NCBI GenBank assembly: GCA_937915285.1
Contig: CALDNG010000478.1
Location: forward strand, 1-13,292
Direction: 5' to 3'
Origin: an uncultured Desulfomonile sp.
GTDB taxonomy: Bacteria; Desulfobacterota; Desulfomonilia; Desulfomonilales; Desulfomonilaceae
DNA length: 13,292 nt
Shown: piece by piece, positions 1 through 7,440 of the stretch
How the letters are laid out: every line of letters begins with the position of its first letter
How positions within the stretch are numbered: the first letter of the stretch is position 1
Notes under the pieces: model-generated
Database searches by the model: none
What the model saw: the letters and a program-made list of their open reading frames with translations, nothing else
Told to the model about the DNA's origin: nothing
Program-made: the position numbers and the translations under genes

Positions 1-48
1 CGAGATATCCACTCGTGACTGGAGTTCAGACGTGTGCTCTTCCGATCT
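1..48 (+). other. Illumina TruSeq-type P7/index/Read-2 adapter (artefact)
   Basis: Not genomic. Bases 15-48 match the Illumina multiplexing Read-2 adapter arm from GTGACTGGAG to CTCTTCCGATCT. Bases 1-6 (CGAGAT) are the 3' end of the P7 flow-cell sequence, and bases 7-14 (ATCCACTC) sit exactly where the 8-base i7 index belongs. The reverse complement, GAGTGGAT, is as I recall TruSeq index 23. Genomic sequence therefore begins at about base 49. The contig end was not trimmed before assembly or deposition. Confidence 0.97.
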
Positions 49-466
49 TTGCAAGGTGGAGATTAAACTGTTTTTATATTTTGTCAAGAAAAATATTAAG
101 TATGAAAGGGTAGTTATATTAATTTCCTAGAAACGAGTTTAAAAAATGCACTGACTCGATCGATGGAACACCGCTTGAAATAACGCTTTGCGGGTAATAC
201 GCGCTTCGGCATTGGTCCCATTAACTTTAAATATCATAGACAACATATAGTATTTATTCACAGAGTTTGCGCGCAGGTTTTTGGTGTGCCTTGCCGCCAT
301 GAAGGCTAGAGCCCCTTGCACGGTCTTCGGAATGTTTTTGGGACGGGCAGGAATGGTGGCAGAGACAACTCCCAGGACTGTAAATCGACCTCGGGGAGAA
401 GACCTCGTTTTGCGATATTTGCCAGCAATACCAGGAATATATTGTTATATTAAGGTCTTGTGCGAG
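49..466. other. AT-rich stretch with no convincing gene
   Basis: This stretch lies downstream of the leftward glycosyltransferase gene. Bases 49-138 are very AT-rich and hold nothing recognisable. Bases 139-444 contain a leftward frame without stops (listed separately). Just past the glycosyltransferase stop, near 436-451, there is a 6-bp AT-only inverted repeat (AATATA/TATATT), which is too weak to call a terminator. No tRNA, repeat or IS end was seen. Confidence 0.5.
139..444 (-). pseudogene. Doubtful open frame, possibly a gene remnant
   Basis: A leftward frame stays open for about 102 codons between a TAA at 445-447 and a TAA at 139-141. The only plausible starts are GTG at 321 (about 60 residues) and an internal ATG at 300, and neither has a clear ribosome binding site. 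The translation is basic (segments such as ARPKNIPKT and AARHTKNLRAN) and has no motif I recognise. It could be the 3' remnant of a decayed gene or simply chance. It follows the glycosyltransferase in the same direction, 22 bases past that stop, so readthrough would transcribe it. Function unknown. Confidence 0.2.
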
Positions 467-1258
467 CTAGTTGGAAGGGCTTATCTGTCTGTAATAATCC
501 TTGGGCGACACCCTGTCGGACCCGGAAAAGATGCTGAATTGACGCAAGCCCCATTTCTGGAGTCTAAACCTTACTGCAGTCCACAACACGCCAACACCAT
601 AAACAACAGACCTCTTGAAATTGATTGACGAAGCCTCAGGGAAATATCTTGTTGGACAGGAAATTTCGCCCACACTGAAATCAAAGAATATGGCCTGTGC
701 GATCATTTCGTTATCGAAAAGGAAGTCATCCGAATTTTCCTGAAGAGGAAGCGATTCGAGGCATTTCTTGGAGAAGGCCCTGTATCCAGAATGAAATTCT
801 GATAGTTTGGAACCTATGATGAAATTCTCCAGAAGTGTGAGGATGCGGTTTGAAACATATTTGTAGAGTGGCATGCCGCCCATTCGGGCTTTTCCTCCAA
901 GGATTCTTGATCCCATGACCAGTTCGTATTCGTCGGACACTATCATGGCCGCCATGGCCGGGACCAATTTGGGGGAATACTGATAGTCCGGATGCAACAT
1001 GACAATCACATCGGCGCCATGTTTAAGGGCCTCGGAATAGCAGGTCTTCTGATTTCGTCCGTAGCCGTAATTCTGGTTGTGCAGGAAAACCTTTAGTCCC
1101 AATTTTTTTGCCAGTTCCACCGTCTCATCGGATGAACAGTCATCCACCAGCAAAATGTCATCTACCACCTGCGTATCGATTTCGGAGATTGTCTTTTCGA
1201 GGGTTTTCTCAGCATTGTAAGCTGGCAGGACTACGATAATTCTTTTTCCGTTTAACAT
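467..1258 (-). CDS. Family 2 glycosyltransferase (dolichyl-/polyprenyl-phosphate sugar synthase-like)
   Basis: A GT-A fold enzyme that transfers a sugar from an NDP-sugar, probably to a polyprenyl-phosphate or other envelope acceptor. Motifs, numbered from this start: the nucleotide-binding strand IIVVLPAYNAEKTL at 7-20; VDDCSSDET at 38-46; HPDYQYSP at 89-96, whose Asp is in the metal/sugar position typical of DPM1-like enzymes; GSRILGG at 116-122; HSGYRAF at 156-162; FDNEM at 181-185. No transmembrane helices are evident, so it is probably peripheral or cytoplasmic. The frame is open up to an ATG at 1331-1333, immediately after the xdhC stop (TAG-ATG). I prefer ATG 1256-1258: it has AAAGG five bases upstream and starts just before the first beta strand, as family members usually do. 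The longer form would add a 25-residue basic leader. It is cotranscribed with xdhC. The acceptor and donor cannot be told from sequence. Confidence 0.9.
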   Translation of the reverse strand: MLNGKRIIVVLPAYNAEKTLEKTISEIDTQVVDDILLVDDCSSDETVELAKKLGLKVFLHNQNYGYGRNQKTCYSEALKHGADVIVMLHPDYQYSPKLVPAMAAMIVSDEYELVMGSRILGGKARMGGMPLYKYVSNRILTLLENFIIGSKLSEFHSGYRAFSKKCLESLPLQENSDDFLFDNEMIAQAIFFDFSVGEISCPTRYFPEASSINFKRSVVYGVGVLWTAVRFRLQKWGLRQFSIFSGSDRVSPKDYYRQISPSN

Positions 1259-1333
1259 TTTGACCTTTCGGATGTATGGATCAGGACGTGATTTTTTTCG
1301 ACAGTTATTCAGGGTCAGTTTTTCTGCGGTCAT

Positions 1334-2425
1334 CTAACCGGACATGCAGGCTGCCTTTGTATTTTTATCCATGCTGGCCTGTTTTGTCTGTATCAACTCT
1401 GCTACTATTGATACCGCTATTTCCTGAGGTGTTTCTCCGCCTATGGGAAGCCCGATTGGAGAATGAACGCGTTTTAGAAGATCTTCATCAACCCCCTCTT
1501 TCAAAAGAGCGTCGAAAATCATCTTTATCTTTCGCCGTGATCCTATCATACCGACGTAACGAGCGGGGGTATCCAAGGCCTGTTTAAGAACCGTCTTGTC
1601 GTGGGAATGTCCTCTGGTGACTATGACGATATAACTATCGTACCCTATACCCAAAGTCCGCATTGAGTTTTCAAAATCATCTACAACCAGTATGCGTTCT
1701 GCGTCAGGAACTTTCTGAAAATTGGCGAAGTCTTCCCTGTCGTCAACAAGAGTCACCTTGAAACCTACGTATGTGGCGAGTTGAGCCACGCATATCCCGA
1801 CATGCCCTGCCCCGAAAATGTATACCATTCCGCGTGGATAAAAATATTCCATGAATGCCGGATATCCGGCATGGTCACTCTCCAGAAGTTGAGCCTGGCC
1901 TGCAAACCGGGTGGATTGAAATTCACTGATCAGCCGATCCTGTTCACTCAGGTTTCCAAAAGATGCGCCTGTTTCATCTAAAAACAGCCGGTCCAAAGGG
2001 TTGGTCTCAAGTGCGCCAACATGACTGGGAATCCGGGTGACCAAGTAACCTGAGAGTCTTTCTGAATCAATCCTCAGGAGGTTTCGATAAATCTCTCTGG
2101 AAATGTTGTCAAACGGGTTATGGTAATCAATCAGTACCTTGACTGTGCCTCCACATATCATGATCTCTGCAGAGGTATCGTCTCCGGAAAATGCGAAACG
2201 CATGAGCGTTGAAAACTTTTCTTCCAGGGCCTTCCTGGCAGCGGAAATGACCTGGGCCTCGAAAAGTCCTCCTCCTATTGTTCCCACTGTAGCCCCATCC
2301 CTCTTGACCAGAAACTTGGAACCTACATGCCTGGGAGAAGAACCTTGCAGCGATACGATGGTGGCTATGCAAAAATCCTCGCCCTCATCAAGGAGATCTA
2401 AAGCCTCTTTCCATATCTGGATCAT
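1334..2425 (-). CDS. xdhC: XdhC/CoxI family protein (molybdenum hydroxylase maturation)
   Basis: XdhC-family proteins bind molybdenum cofactor and help insert its sulfurated form into xanthine-dehydrogenase-type enzymes in the cytoplasm. At 363 residues this is a full two-domain member. The N-terminal XdhC_CoxI domain covers about 1-100, with ATIVSLQGSSPR at 21-32, TIGGGLFEAQV at 49-59 and the conserved ICGG at 90-93. The C-terminal Rossmann domain begins YIFGAGHVG at 202-210, followed by VDDRE (227-231), TRGHSHD (270-276), YVGMIGSRRK (290-299) and HSPIGLPIGGETPQEIA (321-337). The start is ATG with an AGGA sequence seven bases upstream. It is first in a leftward pair with the glycosyltransferase, and it diverges from the patatin gene across 267 bases. 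No hydroxylase subunit or mocA-type partner lies in the window, so its client is unknown. A role with a selenium-dependent hydroxylase is possible but unsupported here. Confidence 0.93.
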   Translation of the reverse strand: MIQIWKEALDLLDEGEDFCIATIVSLQGSSPRHVGSKFLVKRDGATVGTIGGGLFEAQVISAARKALEEKFSTLMRFAFSGDDTSAEIMICGGTVKVLIDYHNPFDNISREIYRNLLRIDSERLSGYLVTRIPSHVGALETNPLDRLFLDETGASFGNLSEQDRLISEFQSTRFAGQAQLLESDHAGYPAFMEYFYPRGMVYIFGAGHVGICVAQLATYVGFKVTLVDDREDFANFQKVPDAERILVVDDFENSMRTLGIGYDSYIVIVTRGHSHDKTVLKQALDTPARYVGMIGSRRKIKMIFDALLKEGVDEDLLKRVHSPIGLPIGGETPQEIAVSIVAELIQTKQASMDKNTKAACMSG

Positions 2426-2692
2426 TATATTCCTGCCAACTTCCGAAAGTTTTGCGGTGTAATTCCATGAGTGTATATCTTAAGAAATCAGATTGAATAG
2501 TTAGCTTTTGTAATGAGTTTTTGTCAAGCAGGGCATTTATTAATTACAGGGCGATTGCCTCTGTGCCTCGTCGTCCGTTAAAAAAAGTCGTGGTAGTTTT
2601 TTACAGACGAACTTATATTTTAAGAGTGGTGGAACTGAACCGCAGTGGAACGGCACTAATTCAGTAGTCTCAATGACCCCGGGAAAGACGCA

Positions 2693-3667
2693 TTGACATA
2701 CTTTTCCAATCAATCAGATACCAGGTTCTCTGAAACAGCATCCAACCTCTCTTCAAACATGTCCGGTAATGTCCGACCGTTGATGACTGGCGCCAAAGGG
2801 ACAGGGCTCGTCCTTTCTGCCGGTGGAGCGCGCGGGGCCTACCACATAGGGGCATGGAGGGCTTTTCAGGAGAAGGGATTGAGGTTTGACGCCTTTTCTG
2901 GAAGCTCAATCGGCGCCCTAAATTCGGCTTTGGTCTGTCAGGGAGATTGGGACAAGGCATACAGGCTATGGATAGAGATGCCAACCATCAGCATCGTCAA
3001 ACCTGATGCTGAACGTTTGGCCAGATTCCTGTTGACCATGGCCACGGATGTTGGACTCATGTTGCTACCAATACCCAATCTTCGATTGCTCAGGATGTTA
3101 AAGCCGGTTTTGGTCGGAATCAAGATTGCATCGCGTTATGGATTCGCAGGGGCGTTTGCGAGAGAAGGCCTGATTGACATGCTCTCTTTCCAGCCCTTTA
3201 TCAGCCAGTTCCTGGATATGAAAAAAGTTGTCGATTGCCGACAGCCTGTTTTCTCATGCGTTTATGAGGCTCCGAGAGCTTTCAAACCATTGGGACACAC
3301 TCGGCACATCCGTCTTCAGGAATTATCGGCCGACCAGGCCTGGGCCGTACTCGCCGCATCCGCATCCCTACCTCTGATTTTTTCAACAGTGGGGATTGAC
3401 AATATTCCCTACATTGACGGCGGGCTGGGTTCGTGGATGCCAATTGAGCCTTTAATGAAAAGACAACTCGACCAAATCTGGGCTGTTTCGACCAGCGCAG
3501 GTTATAAACCAAGACATTTCCACAAAGTCGCCCATTCCACCCGCCTTAAAGTGCTTCAGCCACAAAAATCTCTCGGCAGATTCCCTGTCGCCACATTCGG
3601 TTTTACCCGGGACAACATTGAACGATGGATCGAGACAGGATATACCGAAACAAGGAATTCTCTCTAA
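2693..3667 (+). CDS. Patatin-like phospholipase
   Basis: A serine acyl hydrolase with a Ser-Asp dyad, expected to act on phospholipids or lysophospholipids. The oxyanion-hole loop GGARGAYH is at 44-51, the nucleophile elbow GSSIG at 70-74 (Ser72), the ASASLPLIF block at 222-230, and the catalytic Asp lies in YIDGG (Asp242). The domain spans about 37-260 of 324 residues, with an amphipathic tail after it. Residues 110-156 are rich in hydrophobic and basic residues (RFLLTMATDVGL, RLLRMLKPVL) and could form a membrane-binding lid between nucleophile and Asp. No signal peptide is seen. The start is uncertain: TTG at 2693 has GGGAAAG eight or so bases upstream, while ATGs at 2759 and 2783 would still keep the whole domain but lack a good ribosome binding site. 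It is transcribed alone, and no terminator hairpin was found after it. Substrate unknown. Confidence 0.9.
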   Translation: MTYFSNQSDTRFSETASNLSSNMSGNVRPLMTGAKGTGLVLSAGGARGAYHIGAWRAFQEKGLRFDAFSGSSIGALNSALVCQGDWDKAYRLWIEMPTISIVKPDAERLARFLLTMATDVGLMLLPIPNLRLLRMLKPVLVGIKIASRYGFAGAFAREGLIDMLSFQPFISQFLDMKKVVDCRQPVFSCVYEAPRAFKPLGHTRHIRLQELSADQAWAVLAASASLPLIFSTVGIDNIPYIDGGLGSWMPIEPLMKRQLDQIWAVSTSAGYKPRHFHKVAHSTRLKVLQPQKSLGRFPVATFGFTRDNIERWIETGYTETRNSL

Positions 3668-3828
3668 TTTCAGTTGAACTCCATTAAATTTTTTCCAAAA
3701 TGTAACTATTTTTTGACTGGGGTGTCTGTACAAACAATTACAACAACTATATCAAATAATAAAACTTATCCATTATGGCGTTACATTGCATATAACTCGC
3801 CACAACATTAATTTTAAGATTAATTGTA

Positions 3829-3857
3829 TTGTAATAACGACTATATTTTTGTATAGG
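3829..3857 (+). promoter_or_regulatory. Weak sigma70-like promoter candidate for the PBP1A gene
   Basis: TTGTAA (3829-3834) and TATAGG (3852-3857) are separated by 17 bases, each matching consensus at four of six positions. A start of transcription near 3864 would leave a leader of about 58 bases. In such AT-rich sequence, chance matches of this quality are common. Confidence 0.25.
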
Positions 3858-3907
3858 CATGGACAGCCTAATGGTCGGGTGATAAACTTTTGTTCTGTCA
3901 CCGCCTA

Positions 3908-3915
3908 GAAGGAGG
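3908..3915 (+). promoter_or_regulatory. Strong Shine-Dalgarno site that fixes a TTG start
   Basis: GAAGGAGG lies six bases before TTG 3922-3924. This near-perfect anti-16S match is the reason for calling the PBP1A start at a TTG. No in-frame ATG comparably placed precedes the transmembrane segment. Confidence 0.85.
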
Positions 3916-3921
3916 CCTCAG

Positions 3922-6576
3922 TTGAAGTCCCCGTTTAGCAGAATTAATGGCGACAAACCTTTCAACGATATTTTCAGTCGCCCGGAAAATACCAGGAAGA
4001 GTTGGTCCATATTTGGAAGTCTGACACGACTTGTGCTTCTTATTGTGATCGGATTGATTACCGGCGCTGCCGGGGTGGCTGCCCAAGGTTACATCTATTT
4101 CACTCAGAGTGTTCCAGGCATAGAGAAACTGGCAAAATATTCGCCCCCTGTAGTTACCTCATTCTATGCGGACAAGGGTGAACTGATAGGGGAGTTTGCC
4201 TATCAGAGACGCTTTCTTGCCCCTATGGACCAAATTCCCAAGCATTTGAAGGATGCTTTTGTGGCTGCTGAAGACAAGAATTTCTGGCGTCACAGTGGTG
4301 TGGATAAGGAAGCCATTCTAAGAGCGATAAAGAAAAACCTCACCACAGGCGCCCTGAGAGAGGGTGCCAGCACCATTACCCAACAGGTAGCCAAAACATT
4401 CCTGCTGACTCCCGAGAGAAAATTCACACGAAAGATTAAGGAAGCCATTTTATCGACGCGGATTGAACAGTCTTTGAGCAAGGAGCAGATTCTATACCTT
4501 TATTTAAACCAGATTTATCTTGGAAGTTCGGCTTATGGGGTGGAGGCTGCAGCCCAGACATATTTCGACAAATCCATAAAGGACCTTACCATTGCTGAAT
4601 GCGCAATGCTTGCGGGACTTGCCAAGGCGCCTTCGGTGAATTCTCCAAAGAGGAATCTGAAAAAGTCATTGGAACGCCGATCCTACGTTTTGAAAAGAAT
4701 GCTCGAGGACGGCTTCATAACCGAGGCGGAGTATGAGCAGGCCAACAAGGAAGAGCCAAAAATCTACAACACTGTCAATAACAACGCCAGGCTTGTCTCG
4801 GATTTCGTCGAGCATGTTCGTCGGTATATAGAAAAGAAATACGGGACTGAGGCTCTGTACAAGGAAGGGCTTCAGGTTTACACTACTGTTGACCTGGAAA
4901 CCACAAGGATGTCCCGCGATTCGATGGAGGCCGGATTAAGAGAACTGGATAAACGTCAGGGTTACCGCGGACCGGTCAAAACCCTTAGTGTGAAGGGGGT
5001 AATGGAGTTTCTTGAGGAAAAAACCAGGACCATGGAAACTCCTCTGAAGTTCGGTCAGTTAACTGATGGGGTGATCACTCACATTGATTCTGAAAACATT
5101 TATGTTCGACTGGGATCTTTTGTTGGTGAAAACCAGAAAAAGGACTACATAGGGCAAATAAAAATAGAGCATGACCCCAAATGGTGGGTTAGACAGCCAT
5201 ATATAAGACATGAGCTGCGGACCAGGAATTTTTCCCCTGGAGACCTGCCTTTTCAGGTCGGAGATTTGATCCAGGTCAGGATACTGGACCCCAATGCAAA
5301 GAGAAAAGAGCTTTATGTAAAGAAATTTGGCAAAACAGATCCAGAACTCAAGAATTACAAACAGTACAATGAGGAAATGTCCCCGTATTTTCTGCTTGAA
5401 CCAGAGCAGGAGCCGATCGTTCAATCGGCCTTGATGATGAGAGAAAACAGGACCGGGTATGTCCGGGTGCTTCTCGGCGGATACTCAGCCGCAGAATCCA
5501 AATATAACCGCGCCACACAATCCCGGCGGCAGGCAGGCTCTTCATATAAGCCTGTGATATACGCTGCGGCTCTGGACAAGGGATTTACAGCCTCTGACAT
5601 GATCATGGACTCCCCGCTTGCTCTGACTGTTCCGGGAACCGGAGAGGTCTGGCGACCCAAGAACTATCGTGGCGGTTTCGCCGGCCCTGTTACATTCAGG
5701 GACTGTCTCGTAAAATCGAGGAATATTCCCACAATCAAGATCCTCCAGCAGATAGGCATCGAACACACCAAGAACTATGCCCGTAAACTCGGATACACCT
5801 CTCCGCCTGTTGACAACCTCACCCTGGCCCTTGGCTCCACAGGCGTTTCACTGGAGGAGCAGGTCAATGCTTACTCCGTTTTCCCTAATCTAGGTTATTA
5901 CGTTCCCCCTATTTACGTTACCAAGGTGCTCGACAGGAATGGAAAAGTCCTCGAGGAGAGGATGTCCCCGGCCCTTATCACAGACCCTCTACAAACTGAT
6001 CAGGTCTCGGTCAGCACGGTTTCCGCTGATTCCCGAGGTTCGGGGATTCATTTCGAATCAGACTGGGCAGACAGGTCTTCCGCCCAGGCCAAACGCAGGA
6101 TAGACGAGGGAACAGCATACATAATGACGTCAATCATGCAGGGAGTGATCACCGAGGGAACAGCTACCAATCTCAAAAAGATTGTGGGCCGCCCCGACAT
6201 TGCCGGGAAAACCGGAACAACAAATGAAAACGTTGACGCATGGTTCGTTGGTTACTCCCCGGACTACACCTGCGGAGTCTGGGTCGGATTTGATGATGAA
6301 GTATCAATCGGTGATGGCGAAACAGGCGGTAAAGCAGCCGCCCCCATTTGGGGTTATTTCGTCAGAAGCCTTCTGGCAGACAAGCCTGTTAAGGAATTTC
6401 CTGCTCCTGCTTCCATTGAGTTCCGCAAAATAGATCCGAGGACCGGATTGCTGACGTCAAATTCTGAGGGTGTAAAGGAAATCTTTAAAACAGGTAGTGG
6501 CCCTGCCCAGGTCACACAGAAACCGATAAGAGGCTCAAGATGGGATTACGCCGGTTCCGATCTGGACCAGTTCTGA
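3922..6576 (+). CDS. mrcA: Penicillin-binding protein 1A, bifunctional transglycosylase/transpeptidase
   Basis: A class A PBP that polymerises lipid II into glycan strands and crosslinks them in the periplasm, anchored in the inner membrane. It has 884 residues, in the usual range. In order: a cytoplasmic stub (1-33); one transmembrane helix at about 34-58; the GT51 domain at about 75-250, with catalytic Glu117 in AAEDKNFWRHSG, GASTITQQVAKTFLL at 148-162, and LYLNQIYLGSSAYGVEAAA at 193-211; an OB-like insert (PCB_OB type, about 380-470) characteristic of Gram-negative PBP1A; and the transpeptidase domain at about 495-820. Its active-site motifs are Ser540-x-x-Lys543 (GSSYKPV), SRN at 599-601 and KTGTT at 763-767. 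All catalytic residues are present. Start: TTG with GAAGGAGG six bases upstream. The gene stands alone. It is convergent with the membrane-protein gene, with an inverted repeat between the stop codons. Confidence 0.97.
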   Translation: MKSPFSRINGDKPFNDIFSRPENTRKSWSIFGSLTRLVLLIVIGLITGAAGVAAQGYIYFTQSVPGIEKLAKYSPPVVTSFYADKGELIGEFAYQRRFLAPMDQIPKHLKDAFVAAEDKNFWRHSGVDKEAILRAIKKNLTTGALREGASTITQQVAKTFLLTPERKFTRKIKEAILSTRIEQSLSKEQILYLYLNQIYLGSSAYGVEAAAQTYFDKSIKDLTIAECAMLAGLAKAPSVNSPKRNLKKSLERRSYVLKRMLEDGFITEAEYEQANKEEPKIYNTVNNNARLVSDFVEHVRRYIEKKYGTEALYKEGLQVYTTVDLETTRMSRDSMEAGLRELDKRQGYRGPVKTLSVKGVMEFLEEKTRTMETPLKFGQLTDGVITHIDSENIYVRLGSFVGENQKKDYIGQIKIEHDPKWWVRQPYIRHELRTRNFSPGDLPFQVGDLIQVRILDPNAKRKELYVKKFGKTDPELKNYKQYNEEMSPYFLLEPEQEPIVQSALMMRENRTGYVRVLLGGYSAAESKYNRATQSRRQAGSSYKPVIYAAALDKGFTASDMIMDSPLALTVPGTGEVWRPKNYRGGFAGPVTFRDCLVKSRNIPTIKILQQIGIEHTKNYARKLGYTSPPVDNLTLALGSTGVSLEEQVNAYSVFPNLGYYVPPIYVTKVLDRNGKVLEERMSPALITDPLQTDQVSVSTVSADSRGSGIHFESDWADRSSAQAKRRIDEGTAYIMTSIMQGVITEGTATNLKKIVGRPDIAGKTGTTNENVDAWFVGYSPDYTCGVWVGFDDEVSIGDGETGGKAAAPIWGYFVRSLLADKPVKEFPAPASIEFRKIDPRTGLLTSNSEGVKEIFKTGSGPAQVTQKPIRGSRWDYAGSDLDQF

Positions 6577-6577
6577 G

Positions 6578-6622
6578 AAAAGCCGGTTCCGATCATCTCT
6601 CGTATTCCGCTGGCCGGCTTTT
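6578..6622. terminator. Inverted repeat between convergent genes, probable bidirectional terminator
   Basis: AAAAGCCGG (6578-6586) pairs exactly with CCGGCTTTT (6614-6622), a 9-bp stem ending in a T-run on either strand. It begins two bases after the PBP1A stop and lies just before the leftward gene's stop at 6634-6636, as seen from the rightward side. The 27-base loop is longer than usual, which lowers confidence. The A/T ends suit termination in both directions. Confidence 0.6.
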
Positions 6623-6633
6623 GTTACAACGGT

Positions 6634-7161
6634 TTAAGTTCCGTCTTCCAGAGATCCCGGAAACCGGGCCTTTGCTTCATAAACAAACAGGGCACGAAGT
6701 TTATCCCAGAAATCACCACCCAAAACAAATAAACTGGCTATGAACATGGCGTCAGCAGCCAGATTTACGTAAAGGCGTTCTGATGACGAATCCGGTAGCC
6801 AACGGGGAAAGTAAGCCTGAACATAAGTAGGTATCAAAGGCAATATGAACATTACCAAACCGATGGTGTATCGTAACTTACTCACCTTGGCAGATGGCGC
6901 CAGCCTCTTGAGATAACCCAGACTCCTGGCTTTTATGATTTCAAAGTTCTCTTTACCGAGAACCGCTGCGGCCATCAGTATCAATACCTCCGGAACCCCT
7001 AGACTCAGCAAGCCTATTATCGAGGCCTTCAAACCAAGTGAAATCTCCAATTGCGCAACCAGTATCCCGAACGCAGGACACACGCAGGACAGAACCAGCA
7101 GGGTTATGCCAACATATAATCTTGTTTTTCTTCTAAACTCATTAGCTGGTTTGTTTTCCAT
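6634..7161 (-). CDS. Four-helix integral membrane protein, transporter-suffix-domain-like
   Basis: 175 residues with four predicted membrane segments, numbered from this start: about 15-38 (VGITLLVLSCVCPAFGILVA), 46-69 (ASIIGLLSLGVPEVLILMAA), 97-118 (YTIGLVMFILPLIPTYVQAY) and 132-150 (LAADAMFIASLFVLGGDFW). It ends in the motif GGDFWDKLRALF. This layout and motif resemble the family NCBI names 'transporter suffix domain-containing protein', found alone or as a tail on transporters. That match is from memory and needs a profile search. No transport function can be read from it. The frame extends to ATG 7258-7260, but that start has no ribosome binding site. ATG 7159-7161 has AGAGG seven bases upstream and starts just before the first helix. 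It is divergent from lon and convergent with the PBP1A gene. Confidence 0.75.
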   Translation of the reverse strand: MENKPANEFRRKTRLYVGITLLVLSCVCPAFGILVAQLEISLGLKASIIGLLSLGVPEVLILMAAAVLGKENFEIIKARSLGYLKRLAPSAKVSKLRYTIGLVMFILPLIPTYVQAYFPRWLPDSSSERLYVNLAADAMFIASLFVLGGDFWDKLRALFVYEAKARFPGSLEDGT

Positions 7162-7297
7162 AAAACTACCTCTTTTTCCACTAAGGAGCTTTTTAATTAG
7201 AGTTGAAATTTTGCTCCATAGACTCAAGGAAATAATACCTTTGAGCCCAGAGATGGCCATAATTATGATTTAAGGGCCATTTTGAGTCGTATAGAAG

Positions 7298-7326
7298 CTT
7301 GACACAAAGCTTTATAGGCATATATC
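7298..7326 (+). promoter_or_regulatory. lon promoter, with overlapping heat-shock-like elements
   Basis: A perfect -35 box TTGACA at 7299-7304 is followed after 16 bases by TATATC (7321-7326, four of six). A sigma32-like reading overlaps: CTTGACA at 7298-7304, then AGGCATAT at 7316-7323 (compare CTTGAAA and CCCCATNT), with a spacer of 11-12 bases, slightly short of the usual 13 or more. lon is commonly a heat-shock gene, so this reading is plausible but not proven. No CIRCE-type repeat was found. The leader would be about 105-110 bases. Confidence 0.5.
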
Positions 7327-7440
7327 TAATACATGATAATGTTTTTTGCCACTATCGAGGGGCTGTTAGCCAAAATAGTCCGCGTTTGGCACGTTTTTAA
7401 CTTGTTTTTCATGATGGTGAACATATAAAGAGGCATTAAT

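Larger units (their letters stand above)
3668..3921. other. Spacer between patatin-like gene and PBP1A gene
   Basis: 254 AT-rich bases without a gene. Small inverted repeats are present: TGGCG at 3776-3780 pairs with CGCCA at 3798-3802, and ATTAAT occurs on either side of a six-base centre near 3807-3825. None is followed by a T-run convincing enough to call a terminator. A weak sigma70-like promoter is listed separately. The 3' end holds the very strong PBP1A ribosome binding site. Confidence 0.5.

Noticed and set aside
281..628. Rightward open frame of 115 codons across the left region
   Set aside because: It overlaps the 3' end of the glycosyltransferase gene antisense, has no ribosome binding site and gives a translation with no recognisable motif.
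2139..2462. Rightward open frame of 107 codons
   Set aside because: It lies antisense to the conserved N-terminal XdhC domain; the motifs on the other strand explain the sequence.
7162..7260. 33-residue N-terminal extension of the membrane protein
   Set aside because: ATG 7258-7260 has no Shine-Dalgarno site, while ATG 7159-7161 has AGAGG at seven bases and starts directly before the first helix.
7162..7440. CIRCE or HspR-type heat-shock operator upstream of lon
   Set aside because: No TTAGCACTC/GAGTGCTAA pair and no CTTGAGT-N7-ACTCAAG pair is present; only sigma-factor-like elements were seen.
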